A DNA stretch of 64,000 bases from Pisolithus tinctorius (taxonomy: Eukaryota; Basidiomycota; Agaricomycetes; Boletales; Pisolithaceae), in assembly GCA_024663395.1 (NCBI GenBank), contig JANFAH010000009.1, forward strand, positions 186,001 through 250,000. The letters are read 5' to 3'. This document shows, piece by piece, positions 40,898 through 53,148 of the stretch. A program made the translations under genes and the position numbers. Each line of letters opens with the position of its first letter. Position 1 is the first letter of the stretch. The notes beneath the pieces are model-generated. The model searched no databases and was not told the origin of the DNA. It worked only from the letters and a program-made list of their open reading frames with translations.

Positions 40898-41291
40898 AAT
40901 ATATTTCTCTGCATGCAGTCTTGGCAATTATGTAATACAATGTTTGGGCTGAATCATAATCGATGAAATCGTTTTTGGCTGAACCTTGATTCGAATTGTC
41001 CCAGATTCGTATGCTCACTTTTTTCAGATAGTAACTTGATTCATCTCTGTCCATGCCATTCACCTCCAGCAGACAGCTCTCTCTGTTCTTGTCATCACTT
41101 ATCATGTCCTTGTTCCCGACCATGCACTCGTCTTGGCCTACATCGCTGTCAAATTTTCGTTTCAGCTGTGTAGCCACTCTCTCCTATTGTACTGACCCAG
41201 AGTCTGGTGACTTTGGGTCTCAGACACTTAGTAGTGACTTCGAGTCCTGCATATACACTATTGACTTCATGTCACAGTGTTCAGTTACCGA
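40898..41291. other. Spacer between cargo gene B and KDZ transposase
   Basis: A 95-codon minus-strand frame (40890-41177, beginning MATQLKRKFDSDVGQDE) is open and moderately hydrophilic, but I recognise nothing and see no supporting copy. The region probably holds the transposase promoter or 5' exons. Confidence 0.35.
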
Positions 41292-44200
41292 ATGGGAGTC
41301 CGCCGCCCGAAACCTTGGAAGAATCATGGTGCTTCCTCTTCCCAGCATTGTGCATTGGATGATGGCTCTGACCTTGTAAGTTTTTCTCATTGTTGTGAAC
41401 TTCCTTATATTTGTGTTGGCTTATCTTCCTGCAGAGTTCCTCCATCGCATCTCCTTCAACTAGTTGGATGCCCAGTGTTGCACCCCACCCCTCGACCTCG
41501 TCTGATCATCAGGCTTCATTTTGCTTTCCTCCACCCTCGGTATGTTGGATTTTGTCTGCAAGATATTTTTCCGATCAGTTTGTGTTCTCCACAGGGCCCC
41601 TCTGTTGTACTGGCATCAACTAGTCAGCTGCCCAACATAACTGCACCCCCCCCCCCTTGCTCTCATCCAATAATCAAGCATCCCTTCATATTCCTTTGGT
41701 ATTTGGATTTTACTCTGAAAACCAATCTTCGCATCAGCTTATCCCTACAGGGTCCCCCCGACACATCGGCTTCAACTAGCCAGCTGGAGAGTGCAGTCTT
41801 GAACTCCCTTCCACTGACATCATCATCAGATACTCAGGTGATGCCTAGTCATTTGGTATGTCTTTTCCCTCTAGCAGAACTTGCACATACTTACATCTGG
41901 CTAGGACCCTCAGTTGTTGTTTGTTCCACGTCCATCAGCTCGTCACTGCTGGCCCTATGGTACGAAAGGACTCTACCTCCCTGCACCCCCACCTCTCTTT
42001 GTCCTTCCAGGTTGCCAGCACCTTGCACAAGATGCCAATGCTGTACCAGATCAACATCACAGCTCGCCTCCTTGTGGGTCTGATGTTTTTGATCTTGTGG
42101 ATAGCCTTCATTTCAATGAGGAGGTCAGTTCTCCCTTGGGCCTGAGCAGTTTGCAGAAGCAACAAAACCAATGGTGATAGTGGTCACAAGATGTTATCCC
42201 TGCACTTCTGAAGCCCTACCTGTGGTACCTCCAAGCATCACAAAGCCTTCAGGTGGTGGTAGATCCCCCGGCTCACCATCTAAGTGGATGTCCCACTTGT
42301 GTGGTGCATTCACTCACTGTTTGCTGTCTTTTCTTTGACTGTATGTGACCCCATCATTGTGCTTATGTCATGCTCACACATACCAGGTTTGGAGGAAATT
42401 GAGATAAGCTATTGTGCATGCACCCCAGCTCCTATACACCTCATGGGACATGGTCTATTTGCGTGTTCCCCTATCTCTCCCACTCTTGCAGTTGATCTTC
42501 AAGTGTTGGAGTTCATGAGGAAACTCTTTGTGTGGTTGACCCCCAACACAACTGCATGGTGTGAAGCACTTGAAAGTTTTCTAGATGCCCAAGGGTACAA
42601 GCTGCAGTCCAAGGTATGTTATATTCATAGGATAATCATTATATTATCTGTCCCCCTTATGTGCTCCCATACCACACACACCCCTTATATATTGTCCTAT
42701 TGAAGTGCCAATATCTACTAATTAAACACTTCTATCTATCTCTTCATGGCAGTATAAGGGATTCTTACCATGCAATCATCAGGATAACCTTCGACAATGA
42801 TTCAGCAATGCATGCCATTGGTATAGTGTGTTAACAATATACATGGAGGACCATATTACTGGCCTGGTTCACTCCTCCCAAGCCTCTGTTCAACAAGACA
42901 CTAGGTCTCAAACAAGTGACTACCTATGTGCTCGCTGTCCACTATGTTTTGGAGGAGGTGTGCCACAGAGAGCTAATGCTGAGCAGGATGAGTGAGTCAA
43001 TGGCAAGTTTATTGATGCCAACCTAATTCTGACCTCCAAAAGCCTTGACTGCATTGTCTGCTTGGATGCATGTTTCACCCAGAAGCGAACAAATAAGGAC
43101 TCTGCTGGCCATGACCCTTCCAATCCTACCAACACTGTATTCATTCCTGAATCAGAGGTGAAGGCTATGGAAATTTTCATTGAGAAACAGCAATCTCTTC
43201 CATCTGATCACCATCATTCTTCACATCAAAAACAAGGGGACAGTTTTGAGGATGGGATGAGAGTGCCCATCTCAGTGCTGGATGGGTGTGGGGATTCTTT
43301 CCATGCAGCAGATGAAAAGCATGAGAAAGCAAGCACCTGCTTTTTTCCAGACACAGGGCTGATGGCTTTGCTTTGTCGCCATGATCATGTTCTCTGGCTG
43401 GTCAATATGACATCTGCAGGAGAAAAGCAGCACTATGCCTTGGTGCTATTGAAACATCTCTTTGAACATCTGCCTACCACTGCAACTGTTGGCCTCTTGT
43501 ATGACATTGGCTGTCAACTGGAATGTAGTTGCCACAAGTGGAAGCTACTTGATGAGGGGATACTCTCCAGGTTGAAGTTTGGCATCTCTGTTTTCCATGC
43601 TTATGGTCATCAGTGGCCATGTCAGATAGTATATCACCCATGTAAATGTGTGGGTTTTGGTGTGTCAGATGGTGAGGGGTGTGAGCAGTTATGGAGTTCT
43701 CTGAAGATGCTCATTCCTATCCTCCAAGTGTCTGGTGTAAGCATTCATTTTCCTGTAATATGATTCCAATGTTAATTTCCTACTTAGTACCATCAGAGGC
43801 TATTTGTTCTTGATAATCAGATTCATCACTTTGACAAGAAGTCTTTTACTGCTCTTGGCCAGTGGCTGAACAAAAAGTGGTCCCTCTGCAAAAGCAAGAA
43901 AACCATGGCTTTGGGGGCCCTCCATGCATTGCATGTTGACATGCAGACTCTACAAGAGGAGTGGGCTGCACAGGTGCACTCACAGACTCAGCCTCTACCT
44001 TGTTAGTCTTTTTCCTATGTTTGCCATCATGTTGCTCACCATACACACATAGGGCAGTCAAGGAAGAAGGGTGCTGAACAGTTGGCACTTATACTTGCCC
44101 TGGAAAAATCTGTTCAGAACCACCAGAGCCATGTGGATCAGCTGGAAATGGATCTTCACAATGATTGTGTCAATGACATCATTGACTTCAATTTACAACT

Positions 44201-45332
44201 TACTGCAACACAAGCTTCACTCTCAAAGGCAACTCAGGCTTTGAGACAAAAAAAAAGTGCATTAGGAGTCTCAGTACAAACTGACCTCTATCTCCTGAGG
44301 AACAACAAGTGGCTCCAAACCCAAACTAATGCACAGGCACTGAAAGTTTGAATCAGGGAGTGCCTTTGTCAGTGCAAGTTTGAATTTGAGTGGCTAGAAC
44401 AGTCATCCAAGAACTCTATTAATGGTAAGTAGAGGGTGTTCTTTCTGCCTGCTATTTTCAATAACATCTGTGGTAGAAAACAATTTACAGTCACATGTGA
44501 AGTCATCCATAAAACAACAAGAGCCTGCCATATCAAAACTTGTCACTAGCTACAACACCCTCTGTGATGAGCTTATGGGTATGATACAACTTGGGAAAGC
44601 ACCCCCTGGTGCAATTTCCCCTTTCCCCATACCTCCTAAGGGAATTTTTCAACTGGAGGTTGACAGTGATATTTGGCAGGATGTGGGACTTGCAGAGGGT
44701 TGTGCTAATCCCCCATCTTGGCTTGCTGATGAAGCTGTGCGTAAAGGAATAAGGCTCATGCTAGAAGTTGATCGTTGTAATGAAGAAGAAAGAAGATTGT
44801 CAAGAGAGCGGTCTGCTTGCAGGAATGGTTTTCTGTGGAGTGGCAGAGTGTCCAGGTGACCTTGGAACATGCAGGTGAGTTCAAATGACATTGTCTTGTC
44901 ACCATCTCACAATAGTTAGACAAATCTTACAAGTATCACCTGCAATCACTGAGGGATAACCTTGTGGCAGTATATGTCAATTGGGAGGCCAAGGTTCGAC
45001 ATATTCCACATGCATGGATTCCATCTAGACCTTGGGGACCCAGAGCAGAGGAAATTGCAGGTTGCCTTGTGGCTGCTAACAATTCCAGTGTAATATCTGC
45101 AGCAGAGGATCAAACAGAGGGATCATTAAAAGACTATGACTCTGATGGGGAGGGGTTGATGTCAGAAGGTGGTGATAACCTATTGTTATCCATTGAAGAG
45201 ATGGCACTGGAAGAGGAATATTCCATGGGGGAAGCAGATGAGGAGCAATCCACAGAGGATGAGGAATGGTTGCAGGACATTGAAAATGGTTATTTGCCCT
45301 CTTCACCAGTGAAATTGCCATTAAAAAGATAG
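41292..45332 (+). pseudogene. KDZ transposase (CxC1 type), multi-exon, with stops
   Basis: After a poorly defined Ser/Pro-rich N-terminus, 42180-42600 gives DVIPALLKPYLWYLQASQSL, a Cys-rich segment (CPTCVVHSLTVCCLFFDC) and ACSPISPTLAVDLQVLEFM with TTAWCEALESFLDAQGYKL, typical of the cysteine cluster and linker of CxC1 KDZ proteins. The catalytic core at 43040-43760 is well kept: CIVCLDACFTQKR, VPISVLDGCGDSFHAADEKH, TGLMALLCRHDHVLWLVNMT, SAGEKQHYALVLLKHLFEH, LLYDIGCQLE, FHAYGHQWPCQIVYHP and GVSDGEGCEQLW. The probable acidic residues are in CLDACF, YDIGCQ and DGEGCE. The coiled-coil C-terminal part follows to 45332 (GIFQLEVDSDIWQDVGL; VNWEAKVRHIPHAW). Stops at 42175-42180 (TGA TAG) and 42798-42800 (TGA for an expected Arg) break the gene. 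It adjoins the right terminal repeat and should have moved the element. Confidence 0.85.
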
Positions 45333-45534
45333 AGATACTAGACTTTGTATACATATATTGAATGTCTATAAATTGGAGAATCACCCCTGCTTTATCTTTG
45401 TGATGTTGTGACTGATCATATATCCCTTCATTGCCCCTCACAATGTGTCCAGGCTCATTGTTCATACTAATGTGATCAAAATTGAGTGCACCACAGCAAG
45501 TGAGAAATGGTGCTATTTAACAGTGATACTGAGT

Positions 45535-46130
45535 GCATATATAGCAGAAAAGAAGCAGAGGATCCAGGAGGGTATTGATGATGCATATCATGACCAATTG
45601 AAGGCCAGGCCCAGCATGAATAACCTAGAATCCTTCAGAAGTGTGGTTGAGTGTGAATTTATCCTGGCTCATGACCATTCTGGTTGATATATGCAGGAGC
45701 ACCTGAAGGAGGACAACAATGTCAAGCAGATGGTCACTACAGGATCAAAAGCATCATATATCTTTGTCTTGCAGATGATGATCTGTGTTGGGCAGCAGAG
45801 TGTGGAAGGAAAGTGTATACCATTCAGCTTCCACCATTGGACATTACCTCATTTTGCAGGGAGTTCAAGCACAAATACTGTGTTGATGTTACAGACAAGG
45901 AGGGTGGCTTCCTTGCTGGAGTTCTGCAGATTGGTATTGACAAAAGCTCCCTGGAGTTGCAAGCAAAGCTTGGTGAAGAATATGCTTGCCTCATTCAGCA
46001 TCATCATGCATTTCAGACATCCACTGTCCCTTGCACAGGCAGCCTTACTCCCTACTACATGGCTGTCAACTTGTATCATATCATTCACAATGCCATTAAG
46101 ATCTTTCACATTGACCACTGCAAGCCTACC
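45535..46130 (+). pseudogene. Captured RPB1 fragment, right copy
   Basis: Plus-strand counterpart of the left fragment. AEKKQRIQEGIDDAYHDQ is followed by [75 protein letters not shown] and INDIRECT frames ending [13 protein letters not shown], the order of real RPB1 from the funnel region onward with internal deletions. It has at least one stop (after AHDHSG) and frame changes, then runs straight into the minisatellite at about 46130. It is better ordered than the left copy and lacks the extra scrambled segment there. Both copies point outward. Confidence 0.8.
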
Positions 46131-47105
46131 TTGACTTGGAGAATCTCCAACATGAGATGTGGAATCTCCACCCTTGGCATGGAGAATCCCCATGGCCCAT
46201 GAAGAATCTCTTCCTCATAGGTCATGAAAAATCCCCACAATTGACTTGGAGAATCCCCATGTCCAATGGAGAATCTCCAACATGAAATGGAGAATCCCCA
46301 CAGTTCATGGAGAATCCCCACATTGGATATGGAAAATCCCCAGTGGGCCATGGAGAATCCCCACCCTTGACATGGAGAATCTCCAACACAACATGGAGAA
46401 TCCCCAGTGGGCCATGGAAAATCCCCAACATGGCATGGAGAATCCCCAACATGGCATGGAGAATCCCCAACATGGCATGGAGAATCCCCAACATGGCATG
46501 GAGAATCCCCACCCTTGACATGGAGAATCTCCAACATGTCATGGAGAATCCCCAGTGGGCCATGGAGAATCCCCAATGTGGCATGGAGAATCCCCAACAT
46601 GGCATGGAGAATCCCCACCCTTGACATGGAGAATCCCCAGTGGGCCATGGAGAATCCTCACCCTTGACATGGAGAATCTCCAATATGACATGGAGAATCC
46701 CCAGTGGGCCATGAGGAATCCCCAACATGACATGGAGAATCCCCATCCTTGACATGGTGAATCTCCAACATGACTTGGAGAATCCCCAGTGGGCCACAGA
46801 GAATCTCCAACATGGCATGGAGAATCCCCAGTGGGCCATGGAGAATCCCCATCCTTGACATGGAGAATCTCCACAGGTCATGGAGAATCCCCATCCTTGA
46901 CATGGGGAATCTCCAACATGACTTGGAGAATCCCCAGTGGACCATGGAGAATCCCCAACATGGCATGGAGAACCCCCATCCTTGACATGGAGAATCTCCA
47001 ACATGACATGGAGAATCTCCACAGGTCATGGAGAATCCCCACAGTTGACATGGAGAACCCCCACAGGCCATGGGTAATCTCCAACATGACATGGAGAATC
47101 CCCAC
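46131..47105. repeat. Subterminal minisatellite, right
   Basis: Inverse of the left array, with units CATGGAGAATCCCCA and CATGGAGAATCTCCA plus variable linkers (GTGGGCCATGG, ACATGGCATGG, CCCTTGACATGG). Four consecutive near-identical ACATGGCATGGAGAATCCCC units near 46430-46510 suggest recent local expansion. Long ORFs across it are artefacts. Confidence 0.9.
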
Positions 47106-47779
47106 ACTTGACAAGGAGAATCCCCAACATGACATAGACTCAATCCCCAGCAGGACATGGAGTATGCACTTAGAGGATCACCTTCTCTGTCCTTTACACC
47201 AACTGCTGATATACCTTGTGGTGTTGTTAGTGTTTGAGCCACTCAACAGTTCATTTGTTCATAGAACAATACTCTCTGCTTCATGTTCCTTGTCTCCATC
47301 ATCTCACACCTGTGTGATTTTCCTGGTGACAAAGAGGTGATGGTAGTGTCCCAACTTCTGAAAATCACAGGGTTTTTTCAATGGTATATTTGTTGACTTC
47401 ATCATGGGAGCTTGTTGGTGTCCAAACTGTCCTCCATCATCTTGTTGGAGCAGCATGAAGGGCAGGGTGAGCTAAAGCACAGGGTAGGTTAGTTTGAGTG
47501 CATAAAGATGAGTGGAGTGTTTGGTCAGGGGATGTTTCCTGAGAGTTAACACCCAGATGATTCTGTTGTCATATGCAGAAGGTGTCATTCTACCTCCCCT
47601 TTCCTCTATCATCTGCCCTGCCCCTTTCTCCCCCTGTACCACTCACCTGCTTTCTGTTCTCCTCCATCCCCCCTGCCTTTCAAGGAATCCTCCTGATCAC
47701 CTAGGATTCCAATGCAAGTGCCATAATTGATGGTCTCAAGTTGTGTCACTCTGTAAGAATGGCTTCCAACTTTCCATGG

Positions 47780-48035
47780 CCTGGGAAAATGGGTCTATTT
47801 ATCCTGGGCAAAGCCCAGGTTCACCCTGGCAAGTGGGTCTATTTAGCCTGGGGAAATCCCAGGTTCAACCTGGAAAGCAGGTCTATTTAGCCTGGGGAAA
47901 GCCCAGGTTCACCCTGGCAGGTGGGTCTATTTAGCCTGGGGAAATCCCAGGTTCAACCTGGAAAGCAGGTCTATTTAGCCTGGGGAAAGCCCAGGATCAA
48001 CCTGGAAAGGGGGTCTATTTAGCCTGGAGAAAGTC
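47780..48035. repeat. 46-bp tandem array in right terminal repeat
   Basis: About five units of GGTCTATTTAGCCTGGGGAA with CCCAGGTTCAACCTGG or CCCAGGTTCACCCTGG, the inverse of the left array at 5235-5535. Confidence 0.85.
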
Positions 48036-48260
48036 CAATTTGGACCCCAGCTACCCTTTCATTTGATGTATAATATATATATATTATGGAGAAAACATTT
48101 TCTCCATCCCTATTAAATTGCTGCTCTGGAGAATCTCCAGGAATGGTGGTGGAGAATCCCCAAAAGTTGGGAATTCCCACCAAAATGACACCTATTAGGT
48201 TAATACTTATATCAAAATCTCCAGACCTAATAGGTCTCTGAGGGGGGTTGACTGAAGTGG

Positions 48261-48317
48261 GATGGTTTGTAGAAACTATTCAGCCTAAATGCTTATGAAA
48301 AATGGTTACCTGAAGTG
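48261..48317 (+). repeat. Repeat X, right half of the interrupted target copy
   Basis: 57 bp matching 4408-4464, starting with the duplicated GATGGT and ending CCTGAAGTG, where homology stops in both copies. Confidence 0.85.
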
Positions 48318-48990
48318 TGTATGATGACAAATCATCAAATAGACCATGTGATATACCATGTAAGCATTAGTAAGCACCACACAGCATTTTAAACTTTGTT
48401 AAACTCAAAACTATGTAATCAAAACTTAAAGTCAAAAAACTGACCACATGACATGTCATTTTCAAATGGCTGCTATTCTATCAATTCCTATCCAAATCAC
48501 TTGATTCATGGACCAATAGAAAGCCAAGAGTAAGTACCCTATTTCATACACTCATGGATTAGGGCTAGGGTTAGGGGATATTGTGTTTAGTCATAACTAA
48601 TGTAAAACATACAAACATGTGGTCAGTTTGTTGAGCCACTGTATGTGAGTGCTGGGCCTCACAATTTTCAACAGTGAAGGGTGAAGCCTTGGAATTTTAT
48701 ATGGAAGAAGAGGTGTTGAACCCCACACTTCTGAACTCAAGGGAGAGTTGGATCTTGAGAGGGAAGATTCCCTCACATTTGTGACCTGTCTTTCCCCTTG
48801 AACAAGTTGTCAGTCATTTCACCCTCCTCAGGCCCAGAATCTTTAACAGGGGGGTTTCCCCTGGCAGTGGATGCTTCCCCATGAGGACAGTGGGGAAGAT
48901 CATAAATGAATGCTGTGGAGGTGAATGCAGAGATGATCTGCTGACAATTGGCCCATGAGGGTGTGTGACCTGGAGGGATCTGGCTGATGT
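48318..48990. other. A+T-rich spacer with a telomere-like motif
   Basis: No gene seen. TTAGGGCTAGGGTTAGGGG at 48557-48575 resembles two and a half units of the fungal telomere repeat TTAGGG. AACTAAT..AAACATACAAACATGTGGTCAGTTTG resembles nearby sequence but forms no clear repeat. Confidence 0.45.
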
Positions 48991-51900
48991 GTCATGACTA
49001 GTGTTGTTGGCAGAACTGGTTGTGCCAGGCAGATGGCAGAACCTCCAAGAATGGAGCTGGCAGAACCTGGCACAACACTTAAATAAAAATTTATTTTACT
49101 TTATTAAAAAACAGCTTATATGGTAGTAGGCTACTGCTTGGTTGATGAGTTGACAATTGACAATGGCAAGCACTGGTGGGTGCCCCATTGCAGGCTTCGT
49201 CAAAGCTAACTTTACATGCATTGATAAAGTCCAGAATAAATCTGGCTGTTACTTCTGGAAATGCAATCACTGTGGTGATGATGAAGGTTCTGAAGGTGCA
49301 CGCATTCAAGGCTGGGACAATAATCTCCCCATGCACATTGTTTCTCACTGCAAGGTGGCCCCACCAGTGATTCACCAAGAAGCATGTACCTTTATTCAAG
49401 GGAAAACCTGGTCTATGTCCACCCACTCTCAGGCCACCATTGGTGAATCTTCAGCCTCAGATCTCAACATTACCCCCATCAGGAAGTGCAAGGAGACACT
49501 CAATGGCTATGTTGATTACCCCCTAATGACAAAGCAAATTGAAGATGCAAATACCAGGCTCCTTCAGTATGTCTGTTCACATCCTGGGCTTACAACACAC
49601 TTAGTGGTGACATCCAGGTAGTTTATTCATGCCAATATACCCTTCATGGCTGCAGATGACAAGTTCTTCCATTATTTCTTGGATGCTGTACACCCCTCAT
49701 ACAAGCCACCATCCTGATATGTACTGTCCCACAATCTTCTTGATAGTGAAGCTGTTTGAGTACAGGAGGAAGACCTACTCAGACTAAAACCTCAAAAGAA
49801 GCTTACACTACTCTTGGATGGGTGGGAGGATCAGCTGAAGCAGAGTCTCTATGGCTCAGTTGCAGTGGAAGTCAATCACTATCCAATTGTTCTCGCACTG
49901 GAGAACATGACAGGTTGCCAAGGAACAGCTGACAATCTCCTTGCAGTCTCACAGAAGGCCATGGAGAAGTTGGAGATCAATGATGGGAAGAACCTCATTG
50001 CTGTCACAACTGATAACCCGACAGTAATGCAAGCATTCTGCCAGAAATTCCAGGAAATATATCCATGGGTTCTTGTGAGTGCCTGCATAAGTCTCGGATT
50101 ACATCCTCTGATGAACTATGTAGACTTTTGCATGCTTCTTGCACAGTCTCAACACAGTGATTGGTGATATTGTCACCTGTCCTCTGATGAAGAAAGTGAT
50201 CACAAGGACCACTCATGTTGCAACATTCTTCAACTCATCTCACTATTGGGGTGGGCAGCTCAATGATGAAGCCAAGAGGTTGGGTGTCAGGCAGAGATTA
50301 AAGCAGAACTGTGAATCACATTTTTACACACTGATCTTGCACTGCTTGAGTGTGAAGGCACACAAGTAGGTCAATCTCGAATCTTCGATGTGTGCAATGG
50401 GCATGACTGACCAGTTTACAGAAACCCTCTGTTCCAGATTTGCATCTGTCCAAATGCACAGAGGAAAATCAATAATCAGAGCCCTGTGGCCTCTGATGTC
50501 ATTGACATTGTCTTGCACAAGTGGAGCTACTGGATGTACCTTGAGCAGCTGATCAAGACAGTGAAACCCCTTGTTGATGCAATTGGAAACTTGGAATCAT
50601 GCCAGGCTTCGCTCACTGACTGCATGCTTGAGCTTATTTGATGTGCAAAACAGATGTCACAACTTCAACTGGATGAAGATAATGACACAGGATTCTGGAT
50701 GCATGCAAAGTCTGTGTTCAACAGATGCTTTCATGCAATCAATACTGATCATCACTCACTTGCCCTGTTCTTGCACCCCATGTGTTGTAAACTTGCCATT
50801 GGGCAAGTGGCAGGTGGTTGCACAATCAAGTTCATGGTCAATGTTGCACTTGGAATTGTAAAACAATGGAACTGGGACAAGGGAAAGGCAGAGAAACTCA
50901 TCAAGGACATGCAAGACTACAATACATCCCATGCCCCATTTGCAGGGGGGCATGCTGACAGCCTCAGCTGGTGGGAGAGCCTACCAGTCACTTCAGACAC
51001 ACATCCACTCAAGTCACTCACTATTACAATCCTTTCAATTGTCCCACATGCTGGGGATGTGGAATGACTCTTTTCTGACCTTGGTAGCATACAGTCACCA
51101 AGACACTGCAACTTGTCCATCAATACTTTTGAAACACTTGGAAAAATTTGTGCAAACCTTCACTACCACCTCCATACCCAAAACATGGCATCTGGAAAGC
51201 CAACACAGCAACAGCATGCTCACATGCACACAAAAGACAAACCTGGGATTGACTTAGAAGTGGCAAGGGACTTGGAGGCAAACTTTACCTGGGTGCCTCC
51301 ACTCTTGTCCACAGCTGATGACATTGACCTTGCTGGGCCAGAGATACTCTCACTGTTATGCTGATGACTCATATCATGTCACGAATTGAGTGTGCTGAAG
51401 CACAAGCACGTGACTGTGTGAGAAGTGATGCATAATTTAACTTCACTAGTGACAGGACACTAGCCTTGGCCAACTGAAGTCATACTGTCAAGTCCTCGTG
51501 GGTACAGCGAGCAGAGCTAAGGGTGGGTGCAAAGTAGATTTTTGAATGGAGAGCTGGTACGATACATGTGGGTTTATATATGTATGTAAAGTACCTGCGG
51601 AACAAACATTCAAAAATGTTTAAATGGTTCACTTGTGTCCCATTAAGGCAGGGCAAGTTACAGTGAGTCATTGCACAGCAAGACCACACGCATAACTGCA
51701 TCTGTGGGCACAAGGGTGAACCGGGTAAACTGACAGAAGAGGGACTAACCACATATATGATGTATGTCGGGGTAAATGGACACACTGGGGCAAACAGGGT
51801 GAATGTGTCATGTGACTGCATGGATCAGGGCCACCAGTGGATCATGGAAGGAAGGGGAATGGACGCAATGTCCGGCTATAGTACAATGTGGGGTAGACAG

Positions 51901-52447
51901 GGGTCTACCATAAAGGGAAGGAGAGAAAAGGAAACATACAGCATGCAAGTCCAGCTGTGTGGGCAGCAGCTCGCAAGGAGACAAGAATGCCTCAGGAGGC
52001 GACACGAGTGTGAATGACCATGTAAGAGAGTCTACAAAGGGGAAACATGTGAGCACAGCATAACACTCACTGGATGATATTGACATTGAATTCATGGCAC
52101 TGGAGGCTCAGAAAGCAGCAGAGCAACTGGAAGATGTTGATGGGATTGAGGTGCTAGAAGGAGAATACTATCATTTTGAAGAGTTGGGCTGGGTGGATGA
52201 GGGAATCATACCAAAAGCACTTGAAGATGAGGCTGTGGCAGTCGACCACAGTGTGATGGGCAATGGTGGATGGGATACTGATAATCTGATATTGTCCAGT
52301 GGTTTGTTCTGTCCATAGCTTGAGTGTAGAATGGGAGGCATGCATGTGCATTCTGCCAAGTGGCACAACCAGTGGTTCTGCTGGGTTCTGCTGGTTGTGC
52401 CAGCAGAACCACCTATGAAGGGTTCTGCCCACTACACTAGTCATGAC
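48991..52447 (+). mobile_element. hAT DNA transposon with 8-bp target duplication
   Basis: The target duplication GTCATGAC occurs at 48991-48998 and 52440-52447. The terminal inverted repeats begin TAGTGTTGTTGGCAGAAC (48999) and, on the other strand, TAGTGTAGTGGGCAGAACCC (ending 52439). The 8-bp duplication and the transposase inside are hallmarks of hAT. The right end has additional nearby copies of GGTTCTGCTGG in both orientations. The transposase is broken by stops, so this copy is inactive. Confidence 0.9.
49163..52318 (+). pseudogene. hAT-family transposase with stops
   Basis: The N-terminus (from MASTGGCPIAGFVKANFTC) contains a BED-type zinc finger, CNHCGDD ... MHIVSHC. The RNase H-like part reads LTLLLDGWEDQLKQSLYGSV, LIAVTTDNPTVMQAF and THVATFFNSSHYW. 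The C-terminal dimerisation region (WWESLPVTSDTHPLKSLTIT, IVPHAGDVE*LFSDLGSI) is clear near 50970-51100. A conserved acidic C-terminal exon lies at about 52060-52318 (EELGWVDEGIIPKALEDEA). TGA stops at 49715, 49757 and 51065 stand where Arg is expected. There are also frame changes around 50090-50160 and 50400-50660. 51365-52060 looks like intron or inserted sequence. Confidence 0.8.
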
Positions 52448-53148
52448 CATGACACTGACATAAGCCCCTAACATCTACTCTGCCCTCTTCCAATGCATTC
52501 CCATGTTCCTCTGACCCTCCCAACACATCTCCACACCTCTCCAAGATCCCCTGTCCATGTTCTGACCAACTCCACTCAACTCTGCCCTCAGGCTGGTCAT
52601 GTGGAGGCCAGACCTTCATCTGTGCCTCCTCTGAGGCCTTGGTTGACTCAGTGGGCTGTCAGACTTGCAGCCCTGCATTCCAGATAGGGTTCTGCCCTTG
52701 TGTCAGTTTTTCTCCATTCTTCTGCTCCTTTGGTATTTACCCTCTCTCCCTCATTGTAGTAGTTTCCTTGTCTCAGTTAAGGTCCCCATCATCCCTATCC
52801 TCTATCCCTTGTGTCAGAGGGACTGCTGACCTGTTATACACTTATTGGTTTGCATTCTACACTGCACTGCCCTTGACCTACATCATATATAAGGCCATGT
52901 AGTACTCTGATGTAATCAGTATGAATATTGAATAAAGTCCCCACTTCTGACTCCCTCTGAGTTCCCTCTGGAGTTTCATCTCCACTCCCTCTGAGTCCAC
53001 TCTACCTCTGAAATATGAGGGCTGAGCTCACACAAGGGGGAAGCACACTAGCTGAACCCAACACCCTCTCATCCAACCTCCAACCTCTGCCTCCAAAACT
53101 TTCCTCCTTACCCCTCTGCTCACTGTTTGTTGCATATCTTGCCACCTG
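52448..53148. other. C/T-rich region, no gene assigned
   Basis: Pyrimidine-rich with repeated CCCTCTGAG near 52955-52995 and an ATATAAGG..AATAAA combination at 52885-52936. 53015-53146 is open and may be an upstream exon of the next ORF (GGSTLAEPNTLSSNLQPLPP). No recognisable protein. Confidence 0.4.

Larger units (their letters stand above)
5008..48259 (+). mobile_element. Giant KDZ transposon with nested retrotransposons
   Basis: Both ends share the inverted terminus CACTTCAGTCAACCCCCC, and 2.7-2.9 kb at the ends are inverted copies. The flanks are the two halves of repeat X with GATGGT on both sides, and an intact X is present at 4293-4464, so the whole 43 kb entered as one unit. The only DNA-transposon transposase inside is a CxC1-type KDZ gene next to the right terminal repeat. 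Two further unknown mushroom genes, A and B, occupy the middle. Removing the three LTR elements leaves about 20 kb. The transposase carries stop codons, so this copy could move only with outside help. Assignment of the termini to the KDZ gene is inference from position. A target duplication of 6 bp is visible, or 7 with one mismatch. Confidence 0.8.
45535..48259 (-). repeat. Right terminal inverted repeat of giant element
   Basis: Inverse copy of 5008-7905 with the same order of parts, ending CTGAAGTG at 48252-48259. One G separates it from the GATGGT duplication (48261-48266). Confidence 0.85.

Noticed and set aside
5008..48259. Reading the element as a Starship or a Maverick/Polinton
   Set aside because: No tyrosine-recombinase captain, and no protein-primed polymerase, viral-type integrase or capsid genes of its own. 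The DNA-transposon gene present is KDZ.
5008..48259. Reading the CACTT termini as a CACTA/EnSpm element
   Set aside because: The terminus is CACTTC, the duplication is 6-7 bp rather than 3 bp, and no CACTA transposase is seen.
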